Positions 11,646-23,623 of a stretch of DNA of 64,000 nucleotides are shown here, piece by piece; the first letter of the stretch is position 1, and each line of letters begins with the position of its first letter. Origin of the DNA: Zeugodacus cucurbitae (Eukaryota; Arthropoda; Insecta; Diptera; Tephritidae); NCBI RefSeq assembly GCF_028554725.1, contig NC_071671.1:50800001-50864000 (forward strand). The letters are read 5' to 3'. Both the position numbers and the translations under genes were made by a program. The notes below the pieces were generated by a model, which was not told the DNA's origin, searched no databases, and was given only the letters and a program-made list of their open reading frames with translations.

Positions 11646-13720
11646 ATTGTATCGAGTAGATACCAGAAAACTTAAGAGGGTTTGTTTAAACAAATTAAAA
11701 AATTATGTTTTTAAATATTTTGTTTAAAACATTTAAGAAACTAATATTTTGAAATTAATTTTTTAATGGTATTGAATGGGATCAGCTGATAAAACGAATT
11801 ATTGAAGGAATTATATATGTATGTTTATTTTTAAGTATTTCAAAAATGAATTTGCATTTAATATATAAAATCTATAAAAGTCTTTATAACTTTTAGTAAA
11901 GATAAACAACAATTATGAAATTCAGTGCTCTTTGTTACTAAATTGAAAGAGTCACAAATGAAAATCACAATCTGAAGAATCGATTGGTTGTGCGTTATAG
12001 GTTATAATTGCTTGAATTGTAGGTTAGGAAAAGGATATGTTAATCATAAGATGAGCGCGCACGCAGGATTTCCCTTCACTGGGTAGGCCAATTTGCTTAG
12101 AAACCAATAATGATAAATATAGAGACTCCGACATTTTCGTCCAGTTATTTTTTGGAGTGCGTTCGACTAAAATATATATTGTGTGGCGATCAAGAAGGAA
12201 AGGAGCTATAACAATTTGACAGTTCGACAGAGGGCGAGTCGCAAACTGGCCTCTCGAAGTGACATACATAGGTCCACACGACTATTTCGACTAATAATCT
12301 AGCGAAATTCAAACAAACCAACTGTGTATTCTACAGCTAGGCGCATGCGATCGATATTTATGCCCTTTGCTACGACTGAAACAAAGAGCGTCAGTTGGCG
12401 CCGACGCAATACAGTGCTCATGGTTTGAAAGTCAAATGAACTACAGGCGCATTTCGATCATACCCGTAAACCATTTAATTGTTATTTTCCCATCTAAATC
12501 ATATTAAAGTTATAAATAAATTTATTAAACTGACGCCTGTGGCTTTGTTAGAGACTCGATCAAGTTTCCCTCCAAATTTGTTGCATTTTTTTCGTAATCA
12601 AATATTTATCTATTTTTTCTTTATCGAACTGATAAGTTTAATGATTTTATGAGCGTTATGTTTTGAAAATACTTCAAGCACTTGAATAAGAAGAGAAACA
12701 AAATAAGCTTGACATTGAAATAGCCAAGATAAAAATTTAATGTACCTATCTGACTACATAGATTAAGAATCAATTGGTCAAGAATAGTATATGCATATGT
12801 AGGTTCATAATAAAATGACTTGACAAATTGAACTAATTATTTTAAGACAATAAGATAAATGCCACAAAGATAACGAAGTTTATGCAAATACTTTCATCTA
12901 AAAAGAAGTTTATATTTTTAAAACTATTATATCAGTCGTTGTATTATTTTTATATCGACTAGGCGGTAGAACTTGGTGAATTAAAACTTAAACTATTTTT
13001 TAACCTGCCAGTATAGAGTTCAACAAACGAGTATCACCCTTATTTTTTTGTCGTCGCTGCCACCCCTCTTACTCCATTTACAAACCAAAAATATGGAAGC
13101 TATCTATACCGAGTTGAGTACGTGATTGTCCACACGAATAGTTCTGCTATTTGGGATGTCGATATAGTGTCAAAATAGTTCTGCTATTTGGGATACATGT
13201 TACATAAGACAAATAGAGGGTCCGAAAAGATTTTAAACCGCTTTTTAGAAAAAAATTTAAGGAGGAGCTTTCGGCAAAAGTTATTGTTTTTAACTTTGAA
13301 TGATTTTTATAAAAACTAAATTCTCAATTATTTAAAAGGAAAAAGTCAAAACGCTATTAATATTAGCAACTCTCCACAAAATTATTATTTTTTTGTAGCG
13401 ACAGCCATTATTCCCTATCGAATTGTCAGTACTAAATCGTTCCTCCCTACATTAATTTCATAAACTCTTATAAGAAAACTAGAAAATTCAATATTTAAGT
13501 CACATACCACGACATTCAAAATTTTGTATTAAATACCTTAAATCATATAAAATCTTGAGATCAATACGAACTAGCTTAAAAAAAATTAAAGATTTTTGCA
13601 TACATTTAAAACTTGATATTTTAAACATTTTCGCGACTCTGCTATTTGCGAAAACGTAACTGTTTTTGGTGTCACGCGGTACCGGCATTCAATTATTAAC
13701 TAATACCGTTGCTAAACTGG
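11646..13720. other. spacer with a GC-richer patch and a short direct repeat
   Basis: No gene is recognised. The patch 12030-12470 is more complex than the neighbouring AT-rich DNA; its 81-codon minus-strand ORF shows no known motif. A 21-bp exact direct repeat containing GTTCTGCTATTTGGG lies at 13137-13157 and 13174-13194. Confidence 0.45.
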
Positions 13721-16700
13721 AATATATCAATGGGTTGCTACTTAGAAAAACATACAACTTAATACGTATATACATATGTATATTTGCACTAACATGTATA
13801 TATTATATGTACATATTAAAAAAAAAATACTAAAAATTAATAAAAAAAAGTTTAAATTTAAAAGAAAACTTTCAAAACTTACTTTTTATGCACGCTCTCT
13901 TCTCTCTCTCTAGTTCACTTGCGCAGAGCTGCATCAGGTAATGCTGTTGTGGTTCTAGTGTTGCGTTGCACTTCTTAAGCTGCCAAACTTGCGTACATGT
14001 TGTTTGTTTTTGTTGTTACAATATGCTCATAAAGGTATGCATTTCTTATTCACCCCTCACTGACTGACTGTCACACTTTCTGTACGACCTTAACGCCAAC
14101 TGTTTTTCTTATTCGTTTGTTTTTGTTGCTTGATATATACGATTTTTCGTCAACTTCTTGTTCCAATACACTACTCGTCGAATACATACAAAGCGCGAAT
14201 TTCACAGTTACTTATGTTAGAGAAAAATCGTTTCACACAACAGTTAGTTAATTTGTGTTTTTTGCTTTTGTTATTAAATATTTTTTTTTTTTTGTAAATT
14301 TTTCTTAGTTTTTCTTTACTTTATGATTTTCGAACACACGCACACACATGGAAATAGCGAACACGCGCCTTAATACGTGCATACATAAGTACGTTTATAC
14401 GTTTATTGTATGTGTTGTATGCATGTAAGTATTTTCAATATTTTTCTTTTTTTAAATTTTTTCTTTTGTATTTTTATTTTTGTAACGAACGTGCAATTTG
14501 CTCTTTTCGCGTTTAACAACTTTTTCTTTTAGTACGTTTTTGTTGTAGCGTGTGTTTCTATGTTGTTTGTTTGTTTTGTATGCCTTGTATGTATGTGTGT
14601 ATATATATGTATATATGTAACAATATATTGTTGGTGTTGCTGTAGTTACTTAAAAGTAAAAATGTATAAGCAACTATCGTCCACCCGCTGGACCGACCGT
14701 ATTCCTGAGAGCTTGTATTGTTACTGCCGCGACCAGCTGAGCACAAACGCGATGGAAGTCTCCTCAAATGAATCGAATGCGTCAACACAAATCGGCAAAT
14801 GTTGCTCATTGAGTGTTGTGCCCCTCAAAGCCAGAAAGCACAAAACACGATATTAATACATTTGTAATAGCAACAGCAACAACTACATTACATTATTGTT
14901 ATACGTGTTGTATGTGTACCTTTGAGCCACCCCAATAGGTAGCGGTAGTAGCGGCGCCTACCACCAACTCAGCACTCAAAAATGTGCGCTCTCACGCTTT
15001 TACGCTCTGGCTGATTTGTAAAGTTGAAAAGATTTTTTGTGTGTGTGTATGTGTGTGTGTGTGTGTGTATAAATATCCCCAAAACTATGAATAATAAATT
15101 GTTGTTTGTATGCATATACATAAGTATGTATGTGAGGGAGAATGTATGACGAACATATTGATCGTCAAAAGCTACGAAGTCTCTTTTAGATTTTTAATAG
15201 AAATCTCACACCCACATTGGAGCGAAAAATTAATGAAAAACCTACAGCCGACATAAGTGAGCACATATTTACATATGTATATATGTGTGTATATATACTG
15301 GGTTGTAATTGTATGTATGTATGTATGTAAAAAGTAATTTTACAAGCATATATACATATGTAATTATATGAGTTGATATGTGCTGGTTTATTAATGTATC
15401 GGCGAGTTGGACATGTACGCACACATACAAACAAACACATACAAAGGCAAACATTTACATAAACACGAACACACACTCCCGTGCTCGTACTCGTGCTTAG
15501 CATGTTCTTATAACTTTGAAAGTTTCACCATTACTCGTGCATTACTTGAGGGGTGGAGTATGTAAATATGTACGAGTATGTAGTTATACATAATATATTA
15601 TGTAGATCAACGCAGGCATTATAAAAATATATTTTATTGCGTTGCTGTCGGCTGTTACAGGTTCAACTGGCTATAATTTCACAAGTAAACTTATTTGTAT
15701 GTATGTGTGTGTGTGAGCAAATAATTTTTAGAATATTTTAAATACAAACAAATGTTGTATAATGATTCAATAAATATTAGTTATACAAATAGTTAGCACA
15801 ACATATCCTTTTGAGCTTACGAGTGAAAAGCTTTTTTCAAGGGATGCCATTTCAATGCTCGTGGAAATTGATATAAAATGAAACGAAGATTGGAAAGTCG
15901 TAAGAAAATTAAACAAAAACATCAGGAATTTAATATATAATAAGCTGTATTTAGTTTAAAATGTTATATAATACTTTAATGAAAGCTTTAATTTAGCTTT
16001 AGTAAGAGAAATGTTTTTATTTAGAGTTATGGATCTTAAACTGAGAATATTTCTATTGTAACTTGCTGATAAATATTCTATATGTTCATTTATACATATA
16101 AACACGAATACATATAAACCTCCTCGTTACAAAAAAAATCATGTTCGTCTCTACACAAAAAAAAAAACAAATTTTCATTAAGCACTTCACTGATAACATA
16201 AATTACTTTCAAATAACTCTTGGTGCATAGTGTTAAACAAATTGTATAAACATAAATAAGAAAAATATGAGCCAAAAACAACAAGAAAATAAAAGAAAAA
16301 AGCTTACGCCACACGAAGCACACTCGTCACACTTAGCACTACAAAAGCACATCGGCAGTTTTATTTTTTTTATTTTTAACGATTAAATTTTCCTACGTCA
16401 GCAGTGAGCAATTTGTGAGTTTAATTCGTCACATTCGTTTAAAACCACTAATGGTGATAACAACTTATGAAACAACAACAACACGCTTTTGAAGCTTTTA
16501 AAATTGAAGTACATATGTATGTATGCGAAGTAAATTTGTATATTTTTAGCGGAACTAGAGGAGTTCAACTGATAATGGCTGGTGAAAAACACACGATATG
16601 GGCACTTATGTACACACAATACATATATACACACTTACATATGTATGTATGTATGTACTACAGCGCTTATGCTGTAAACTTGAAATTTGAAAAAATAGCA
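13721..16700. other. spacer with microsatellites
   Basis: AT-rich spacer with a GT microsatellite at about 15039-15070, a CT run at about 13895-13915 and many CATA/TGTA tracts. A complex, GC-richer patch at 14670-14830 stands out and could be a conserved noncoding element or a lola leader exon; its two overlapping ORFs (14558-14809 minus, 14560-14856 plus) show no domain. Confidence 0.45.
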
Positions 16701-18690
16701 GAAATTTAAAATTTGAATACTTGTACGTTGTATTTATAGCTTAATATTGCTTAACTACAATCTTTGTTCATAGATAAATATGCTATTTTTATCATTTTGT
16801 GAATTGACATAGAACTGGTAGAAGTATGTGTGTTAAGATCGTTACAAGCTTTTGAAGCTTAATAAAACATAAGCTATTAAGTTCACTAAATTAGTATTAA
16901 GTTCATTCAATTAATGTGGTACACATACTATGTGGTACTATACACAACATGGCACACAACTGCCGCTTAATGGCTAATAAAGACTAGGCTAAAGTTGATT
17001 AGATTAGAACGGAACTTTGTTATTCTACTTATTAAGAAGGTAACATTGTGCAGGATCCCCATCAACGGAACATCGACCACTAGATATAAAGTTAAGGCTG
17101 GAGAGACCGTAGTCTGAAAAATATCTCCTTGTAAGCAGTAGTCTGTTCTTAATGAATCTTATATTTCGTTTGGTCGAGTTTTTACTCCCAATTGTGATAT
17201 GTGTCTTGACATTATCCAATAATTCGAGGTCCTACCTGTTCAAACTCGTCTTCGATTGGGGTTAAGAGAAGCTTTCAGATGGCTGAAAAATAATCAAATG
17301 ATTCTATTACGAATCAAAGTGCGATTCCTATCGGAAAAAGGTTTGATATCCTCTCAAAAGCTGGAATAAAACTCATAACCAGTATAATGAGAGTGTACTC
17401 ACCTAACCACCACAATACCACGACTTTGAAATGAACATTTTTTATCTAGTTTTTTTCTTGACAGTAGCTCCAATTTTTTTAATACAGTTGAACTTCCTTA
17501 ACTGGAATAACCATAATTCCAAAAACAATTTCGAGTTAGAAGTTCAACTGTTTTATAAAATAGGTTTCCCATAAATGTGTCAACTAAAACACAAAGAATT
17601 CAGTGAGATCGCAAATAGTGATTTACGAAAAACCATTTCACCGATAAGCATTTAAAATTTTTTATCCTGAAGAGATACCAACTGATAACTCTCATCCAAT
17701 ATGGTCTGCGACGGTACATTCAGTTCATTATATAAAAAAATATAATTATGAGTGTTCTACTGGCTGTTCTTTCATCTAAAATTGACGAGAGAATCCAGAT
17801 ATCCAATCGGTTTCATAAAGATAAAGTTAGTTATAGGAAATAAACATAAGCTAAATAAAGATCTTAGTTCTTAGAACAACTCCGATGGCTTTACAACCGA
17901 ACGAATCTGCATGAAAATACAGTTTAAGAGCACTTTGAATTCCCGAGGCCCTAGGGGAGCTAAAAGCAAAAACAAATTAATGTCGTTGATAATATTAACC
18001 CTGCGATCGGAATATATTATTAAGAATTATGTGAATTTTACAGCTCAACAGCTCAACTTTTACAGCATCGATCGCTCAACGGCAATATTCTTTCGAATCA
18101 ATATTTCTTATGATAAAGCTTTCGGCGGAGACTCGAAAAGTCCATTCTTAGGGAAGAAGCGATTAGGTGGTTGGAACGAATTCCAATATGGTGTGCTCCC
18201 AAAATATTTCGGAAAGATTTTATACCCACAACAACAGTAATAAGGCATTATATTTATGTCGAATTTAACATTATATAGAGCCAACTGGTTCGCGGAAACA
18301 CAAAATTCGGTTGCACTTTGCCAAAATGGCAAGAGGAGCTTTTGAGGTTACGTATGTACATATGTACTATTTCGCCACTTCGTTAAATAAGTGGAAATTG
18401 TATATTATGTGCATGTGTCAGCCTGAAACAGCACTAAACAGACTTAGTACGAGTAAAAAGATCGCAATTTTTATGAATTTCATGGTACAGTTACACTTGG
18501 AAACACTAAGCTGAATGACATTTGCCAATTTCTTTCATACACATACGAAACTACAAACACAAGTAACCTAACCGTGATCCACCCCTATTATTGATTTTCC
18601 ATCAAACAAAAAAAAACAACAAAAACAAGAAGAAACAACATTAAATAAGAGAAAAACTAAATAAACACAAGGGACAATAATGGGACAACG
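16701..18690. other. spacer, no gene recognised
   Basis: Apart from the foldback MITE this stretch is unremarkable. A 109-codon plus-strand ORF at 17911-18240 has fairly normal composition but no motif I recognise; it may be a decayed transposon fragment. Confidence 0.4.
17483..17552. mobile_element. short foldback pogo/Tigger-like MITE
   Basis: CAGTTGAACTTC at 17485 is matched by its exact reverse complement GAAGTTCAACTG ending at 17550, giving a 66-bp foldback. TA precedes it at 17483-17484. The termini match the copies at 8116 and 7001, so it is an internally deleted member of the same family. Confidence 0.65.
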
Positions 18691-19620
18691 GTCTGGTCTG
18701 GCGTGCCTCATGCCATGAATGGCCTAAGAAGGGAGCACAAAACAATATTGGGAGCAAGCCAGCCAGCCAGCCAGCAAACAATCATTATGAGTTCGGATCT
18801 ACATATAGTGAGGGGGTTGAAAAATAATCGTCAATCGTGTATGTATACATTTTGATGAACACAACATCAGTTGAGTCGCAACGGCCGAGTGCATATGGCA
18901 ACAAAAGCCACCACCACCAGCCGGCCCAACGAACGACCGACTGACGCACCGTATTAACTGGAAATTTGGTTGTACGCCGAAAGCATTTGCCCTCGCAAGG
19001 GGAGAACAAACGCATACAGGCGAGTATGTGTACATAAGCGACCACATCGTGTAATGAGTTTATGGCGAGATCCCCTCACTAAAAACGGCGCGACTGCAGT
19101 CTTGTAACTCAACGCATGCGTTCTGTTGCCTGCTACTTGCTGCTTCGGCAATGACAGCTGCAATCGTCGAATAAACCCCCAAGCATACCCAGCAATGCTG
19201 AAAATAATAACCCAAGCGATTAGGGGCGCAAGTCGCACCATACAATATAACGGCGTCTGCTCTACACTACCAACAATGCATATGTATGTATGTGAATAAG
19301 CCGGGCAGCAAAGCGAGCATAAAAGCGTACCGTTGCCGATGACGCTGACTGATGATGAGGCACTCGCTTGAAGCGGAAGGGGTCCGCTCATACCTCGTAC
19401 TTTGCGCACTGCCCAGATCACGTCCCTTTTCGTCACGGAGGGTGGCCGGTACACCCTCTCAATGCAGACAACTGTTTGTTAGTTGCTGGCGTTGCACACA
19501 AACGGGGTGGGTTCGCCGCATGGCCACATGGCGTTGGGGGTGAAGCAAATACGAGTACGAGTACGTTAACTCAGGGTACGATCTGAAGTTTGTGTTTTGA
19601 GTGCAGACGTACACACAGAC
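18690..19620. promoter_or_regulatory. GC-rich complex island, function unknown
   Basis: This is the most GC-rich noncoding stretch of the left half. It holds a tandem CAGC run at about 18755-18777 and long open frames on both strands (minus 18954-19454, 166 codons; plus 19368-19586). None shows a recognisable domain, and the codon content looks incidental. It could be a lola or lncRNA first exon or a CpG-rich regulatory region. I cannot decide. Confidence 0.3.
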
Positions 19621-20895
19621 ACACGTGTATACGAGAATTGCGCATTGAGGTCGGTTGCTACGCCTAAAAATATGTCTTTAATCTCCAGGTTTTCGTTACA
19701 TCAAAAGCATCATTGAACGGTTGCTGGATATTGTTATTGTTTTTGTGCGCCTTTCGTCATTTGAGAACTCCATCGCCCGCTTCGGTGTGTGGCAGGCGGT
19801 TTGGCGTTGATCCTTGCTACGGAAATGAAACACAGTAATGTGAAATGTGGAAAAAGGTTATTTTCATAAGGGTTGCCAGTCGGCAGGTAATGCTTAATGC
19901 TTAATAACATGATATGCACTTATGTACATACTTGCAAACATACATACATACTGCATATAAATATATACATACTCGGAATATTTCCGATGACGCTTTCATT
20001 TATTGAAAATACGTTGGTTCCAACAGAAAGTATAAGCTTGAAAGAAATTGAATTTCAATTGGCCTGAGGTATGCTTGAAGTATTTAAGACACTCTTCGAA
20101 AGTCCTATTTAAGACTCGGTTTTTTTTCTTAAAAAGGATCTAATAATATCTCAAACGGCCAAATATTTATGATATCAGAAGACCGAACTCATATAAGGAT
20201 CCATTATCAGTATCGCAGTATGCCCTTACCCGTCGTGGGAGACCCGTTAGCGGCTCGTATCGCTTTCCGATTACTTGTCCGAAGGCCAAATCTTAATCAC
20301 GGATCACTTTCAAATTTCGACCAAGAGTCATATGAAGCACTGTGTCTCAGTAAAATTTTTACTTTAATACAGTAGGACGGACAGTTCGGTACTATTACTA
20401 AGCTTACCAATGGACATTATAATGGAATTTAGTTTGTTGGTATGTTGACCTATCTTCTCCACTTTCGGTTCCGCTACCTTAGAAAGAACATTATTGCCTA
20501 AGGACCCAAATTATAACCATGTCCAATAAGAACTGTGGGAAATTCTTATAAACAATTAAGAACTTTTTAACAGATACCTAATTTGATGAGTACCTGTGTA
20601 ACTTTTGCAGGTTTCACAAATACCCTGGACAACTTGGTATATCTGGCGAACCGTTGAGATTTAACCACCAATTGTAGAACAATGAAAGATAAACTTTGAT
20701 TAGCAATTACAAGGTTAAAGGTCGTAATGGCTGTTTACAGTTGTGTTGAAGAACTGACGAAACTGTACAAAGGAAGGCGGGAGCTATTGATATTGTTTAA
20801 TCTCGGCTCGTTCCTTTCTGATGACACATTTTCAATCGCTAAATCGAGCTGGGGTTGTGCCGCTGGATTTGGGAGCGGAAAAGGTATACGAAAGC
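19621..20895. other. spacer, no gene recognised
   Basis: Moderately complex sequence with only short ORFs (19734-19919, 20169-20375, 20727-20975). The last may be the worn upstream part of the RT remnant that follows. Nothing else identifiable. Confidence 0.4.
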
Positions 20896-21325
20896 CTTGC
20901 ATCACTCTACAAGTCTCTCATCATTTCCGTCCAATTATACGGCCCAGAAACATAGACGATGACAACTCGAGATGATGGTACTTGCAGCATTCGAGAGAAC
21001 TGTTCTCCACAAGATCTTTGCAGCTTTGCAGATGGAATCATGCACTATATGAGATCTACGGTGATATGGATATAGTATAGAGCATAAAGATTCAACGAAT
21101 GTCGTACGTATGGAAAGCGATGCTCCAGGGAAGATTTTTCGATTCCAGACCCATGGTGGAAGCAAGGACGCCCAAGCATTCAATGAAGGGGTCAAGTACA
21201 TAGGAACCTATCTGCAATTGGGATGTACAACTGGCGTGACTTCGCAAAGGATTGAGACAAATGGCGAAGTTTTGTGTTCTCGATACAGACCGACCCACGG
21301 TTGTAGCGCCAAATAAGAAGACTTC
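20896..21325 (+). pseudogene. decayed non-LTR retrotransposon RT tail
   Basis: Reading plus-strand frames across stops and shifts gives LYKSLIISV followed by a YG-x-E-x-x-TMT block near 20908-20965, and LGMYNWRDFAKD near 21214-21250. These are the C-terminal landmarks of non-LTR reverse transcriptases (LYKSLI..YG.E.WT and NWR..AKDR..WR). The copy is full of stops and frameshifts and belongs to a family related to the intact one at 23635-25574. Confidence 0.65.
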
Positions 21326-23623
21326 TTTATAACTACTAACTGGTGAGGTGAAAATATTTGTCTTTCAGAATACCAATGTCCTCAATCTGTTACCTTTGAG
21401 AGATCTTTTTTATATTCGAAAAACATTTGAAGCTTCGTGTATCAGAGAGGTGAAATGTTGGAATCACGAAAATGTCAAATTATTTTAGAAGGCTTAAAAA
21501 ATACCGACAAATTAATTGAAGAATCGCGTTTAATAGTTCTCTAACTAGAAGTTTAAACATTCTTCATATTAGATATTCGACGTAAAATTTGATCAATCTT
21601 ATGAAGGGAAATGGCAACTAACTGAAATCACAAATTGAAAATTGTAAATTTTTTTACGGTTAGCCGTTATGTGTATTTTTATATAACTGTTTGCATAAGC
21701 CCGTACAAATGTACATGGGATATAAAAATCTCCACGAATAACAGCAAATAGCGAAAACCTGAAAGAGAAAAATTGGAAATTCCCAACAACACATATTTGC
21801 CTGTTTAACATACATACAAACACACCGCGCGACTTGGGCCAATGCTGGATAGCAGTGCTTTTACCAATCACTTACGTGCGCCGATCGCATCTATATAACT
21901 ACATATGTTTGTTTGTATGTCAATATGTATGCACCAGAGACTACGAGTTTAGAAAAAATGAAAAAAGGTAAAAAAAAGAATGTGAGATGACGCGCGCATG
22001 CCGCTCTCTTCGGGAAGATTTGCCGTATTGAAGCTTACGCTGAAGGCGATATGTACTTGTACATATTTAAATTTAGAAAGTTAAAAAAAAGCTTCCAATT
22101 CACAAGTCCATTAGAAGCCAGTTATAGCCGTAACATATTGAGATTTGTACTCGGCTTGTCGAACAGGTTGTGCCGGCGCGTTATTCAACTGCTTGTCGAC
22201 AATTCTACAATTTCATAGTGATCACAGATAAAAAGCTTTCGATAACAAATATTGACGTATGAGCACTGTACTCGTTTGTGTGAGTTGACGAAATGTGATG
22301 TATGTATGTTGAGTATAGAAGAGGGTTAACTTAAAATATTTGCTGGTGGTTTCAGGATATCTTTTTTTTTCAATAATTAGACATATTTTCAATAATTAAA
22401 ACATTCGACGGAGGAGAATGATTTTGTAATCTTTTCATGTCGAAATTTCAAACGTTCGGAGAAGGGTGACGATCTTGAAAGCTTTTCCTGCAAAGATTTG
22501 AAAATAAAGTTCCTGTTTTTCTGTCGTATTCAATAACTCGGGAAAGAGTAATGTATTTCCGTTTTCAGGCGATTCAACGATCACTTGTTATTTTAACGTT
22601 TTCGTCGATTTCTATTTTCAAAAGCTTAAAGCTCTTAACAGAGGCTTTGTATTGCTTTACTGCAATTATAGCTTAGGTTAGATTCCGGAGCTGATTACAG
22701 CGATGGAGATCAACTGGATTCCATTTGAAACTTCGATTTATTGTGATGCCCAAGATTCTCAGCTATGTAACAGAAGACTCTCATATATAGGTCAAGCGCT
22801 ATACATTTATCGATAATTGTTGTATCAGTTAATATCGTTCCGAGACAATTCGACGGGATCGCCAAAAGTATGACAACGAAGAAAGGAAATCCAGATGTTA
22901 CCATCAAACTTTCTTCCAGACAACATTGACGATTTGCAATAATGAACGCTTTTAGCCTCACCTAATAAACATTTTCGGTTAAAACCTTAGTTCAATGAAC
23001 CTCTTACGCTCTGCTAGAATAGAACGACCTTACAGGGGACCTTCGGAAGACGCTATATATTTGTCATCTTGGTATTTCCAACTTTTTCCACAAAAAAAAA
23101 TCCCATTCGACCCCTAACAGTTCTTCCTATGTTGCTGGAAGTATGAAGATTGTAAGGGAGTTATTGTCACAGTATGCCTCGTAGATTGAAACGCTAAAAT
23201 ACAACAAATTTTGTAACGCTATAGAAAGGATGGGTTTTAATAACAGCCACTATCAAACAAAAGAGTCAGCACTATGTGAGTGTTACAACCATCAATTAGT
23301 TATTAGCTGATGAGAGGAGACTTCAAAACATGTAGGATAAATCAATGCTGTAAATTACCTATCAATGGCGTAAATAATAAATTAAAAAGTTTATTAGAAA
23401 AAAATTTATAGAAGTATAGCTTTTTGAAAAGTAACGGACCACACAAGTAATGATTAATGAATTGATTAAAATGTTTCTGAACTTAGCACATTTAATCAAT
23501 AAGCTTGAATATCGGTCGATCAACGAAATTTTGAAAATTTTTGGTAGAAAGGTGCTTTTACTTTTGTTGGACTAGATAACTTCGCATCATAGATTTTGTA
23601 AACAAGTTGATCAAACCACGTGA
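21326..23623. other. spacer, no gene recognised
   Basis: AT-rich spacer with short ORFs (21599-21871, 22710-22961) lacking recognisable motifs. No repeat boundaries could be seen. Confidence 0.4.

Noticed and set aside
18954..19454. 166-codon minus-strand ORF in the GC-rich island
   Set aside because: No domain, signal or family resemblance; a GC-rich stretch keeps chance frames open. Reported only as an island.
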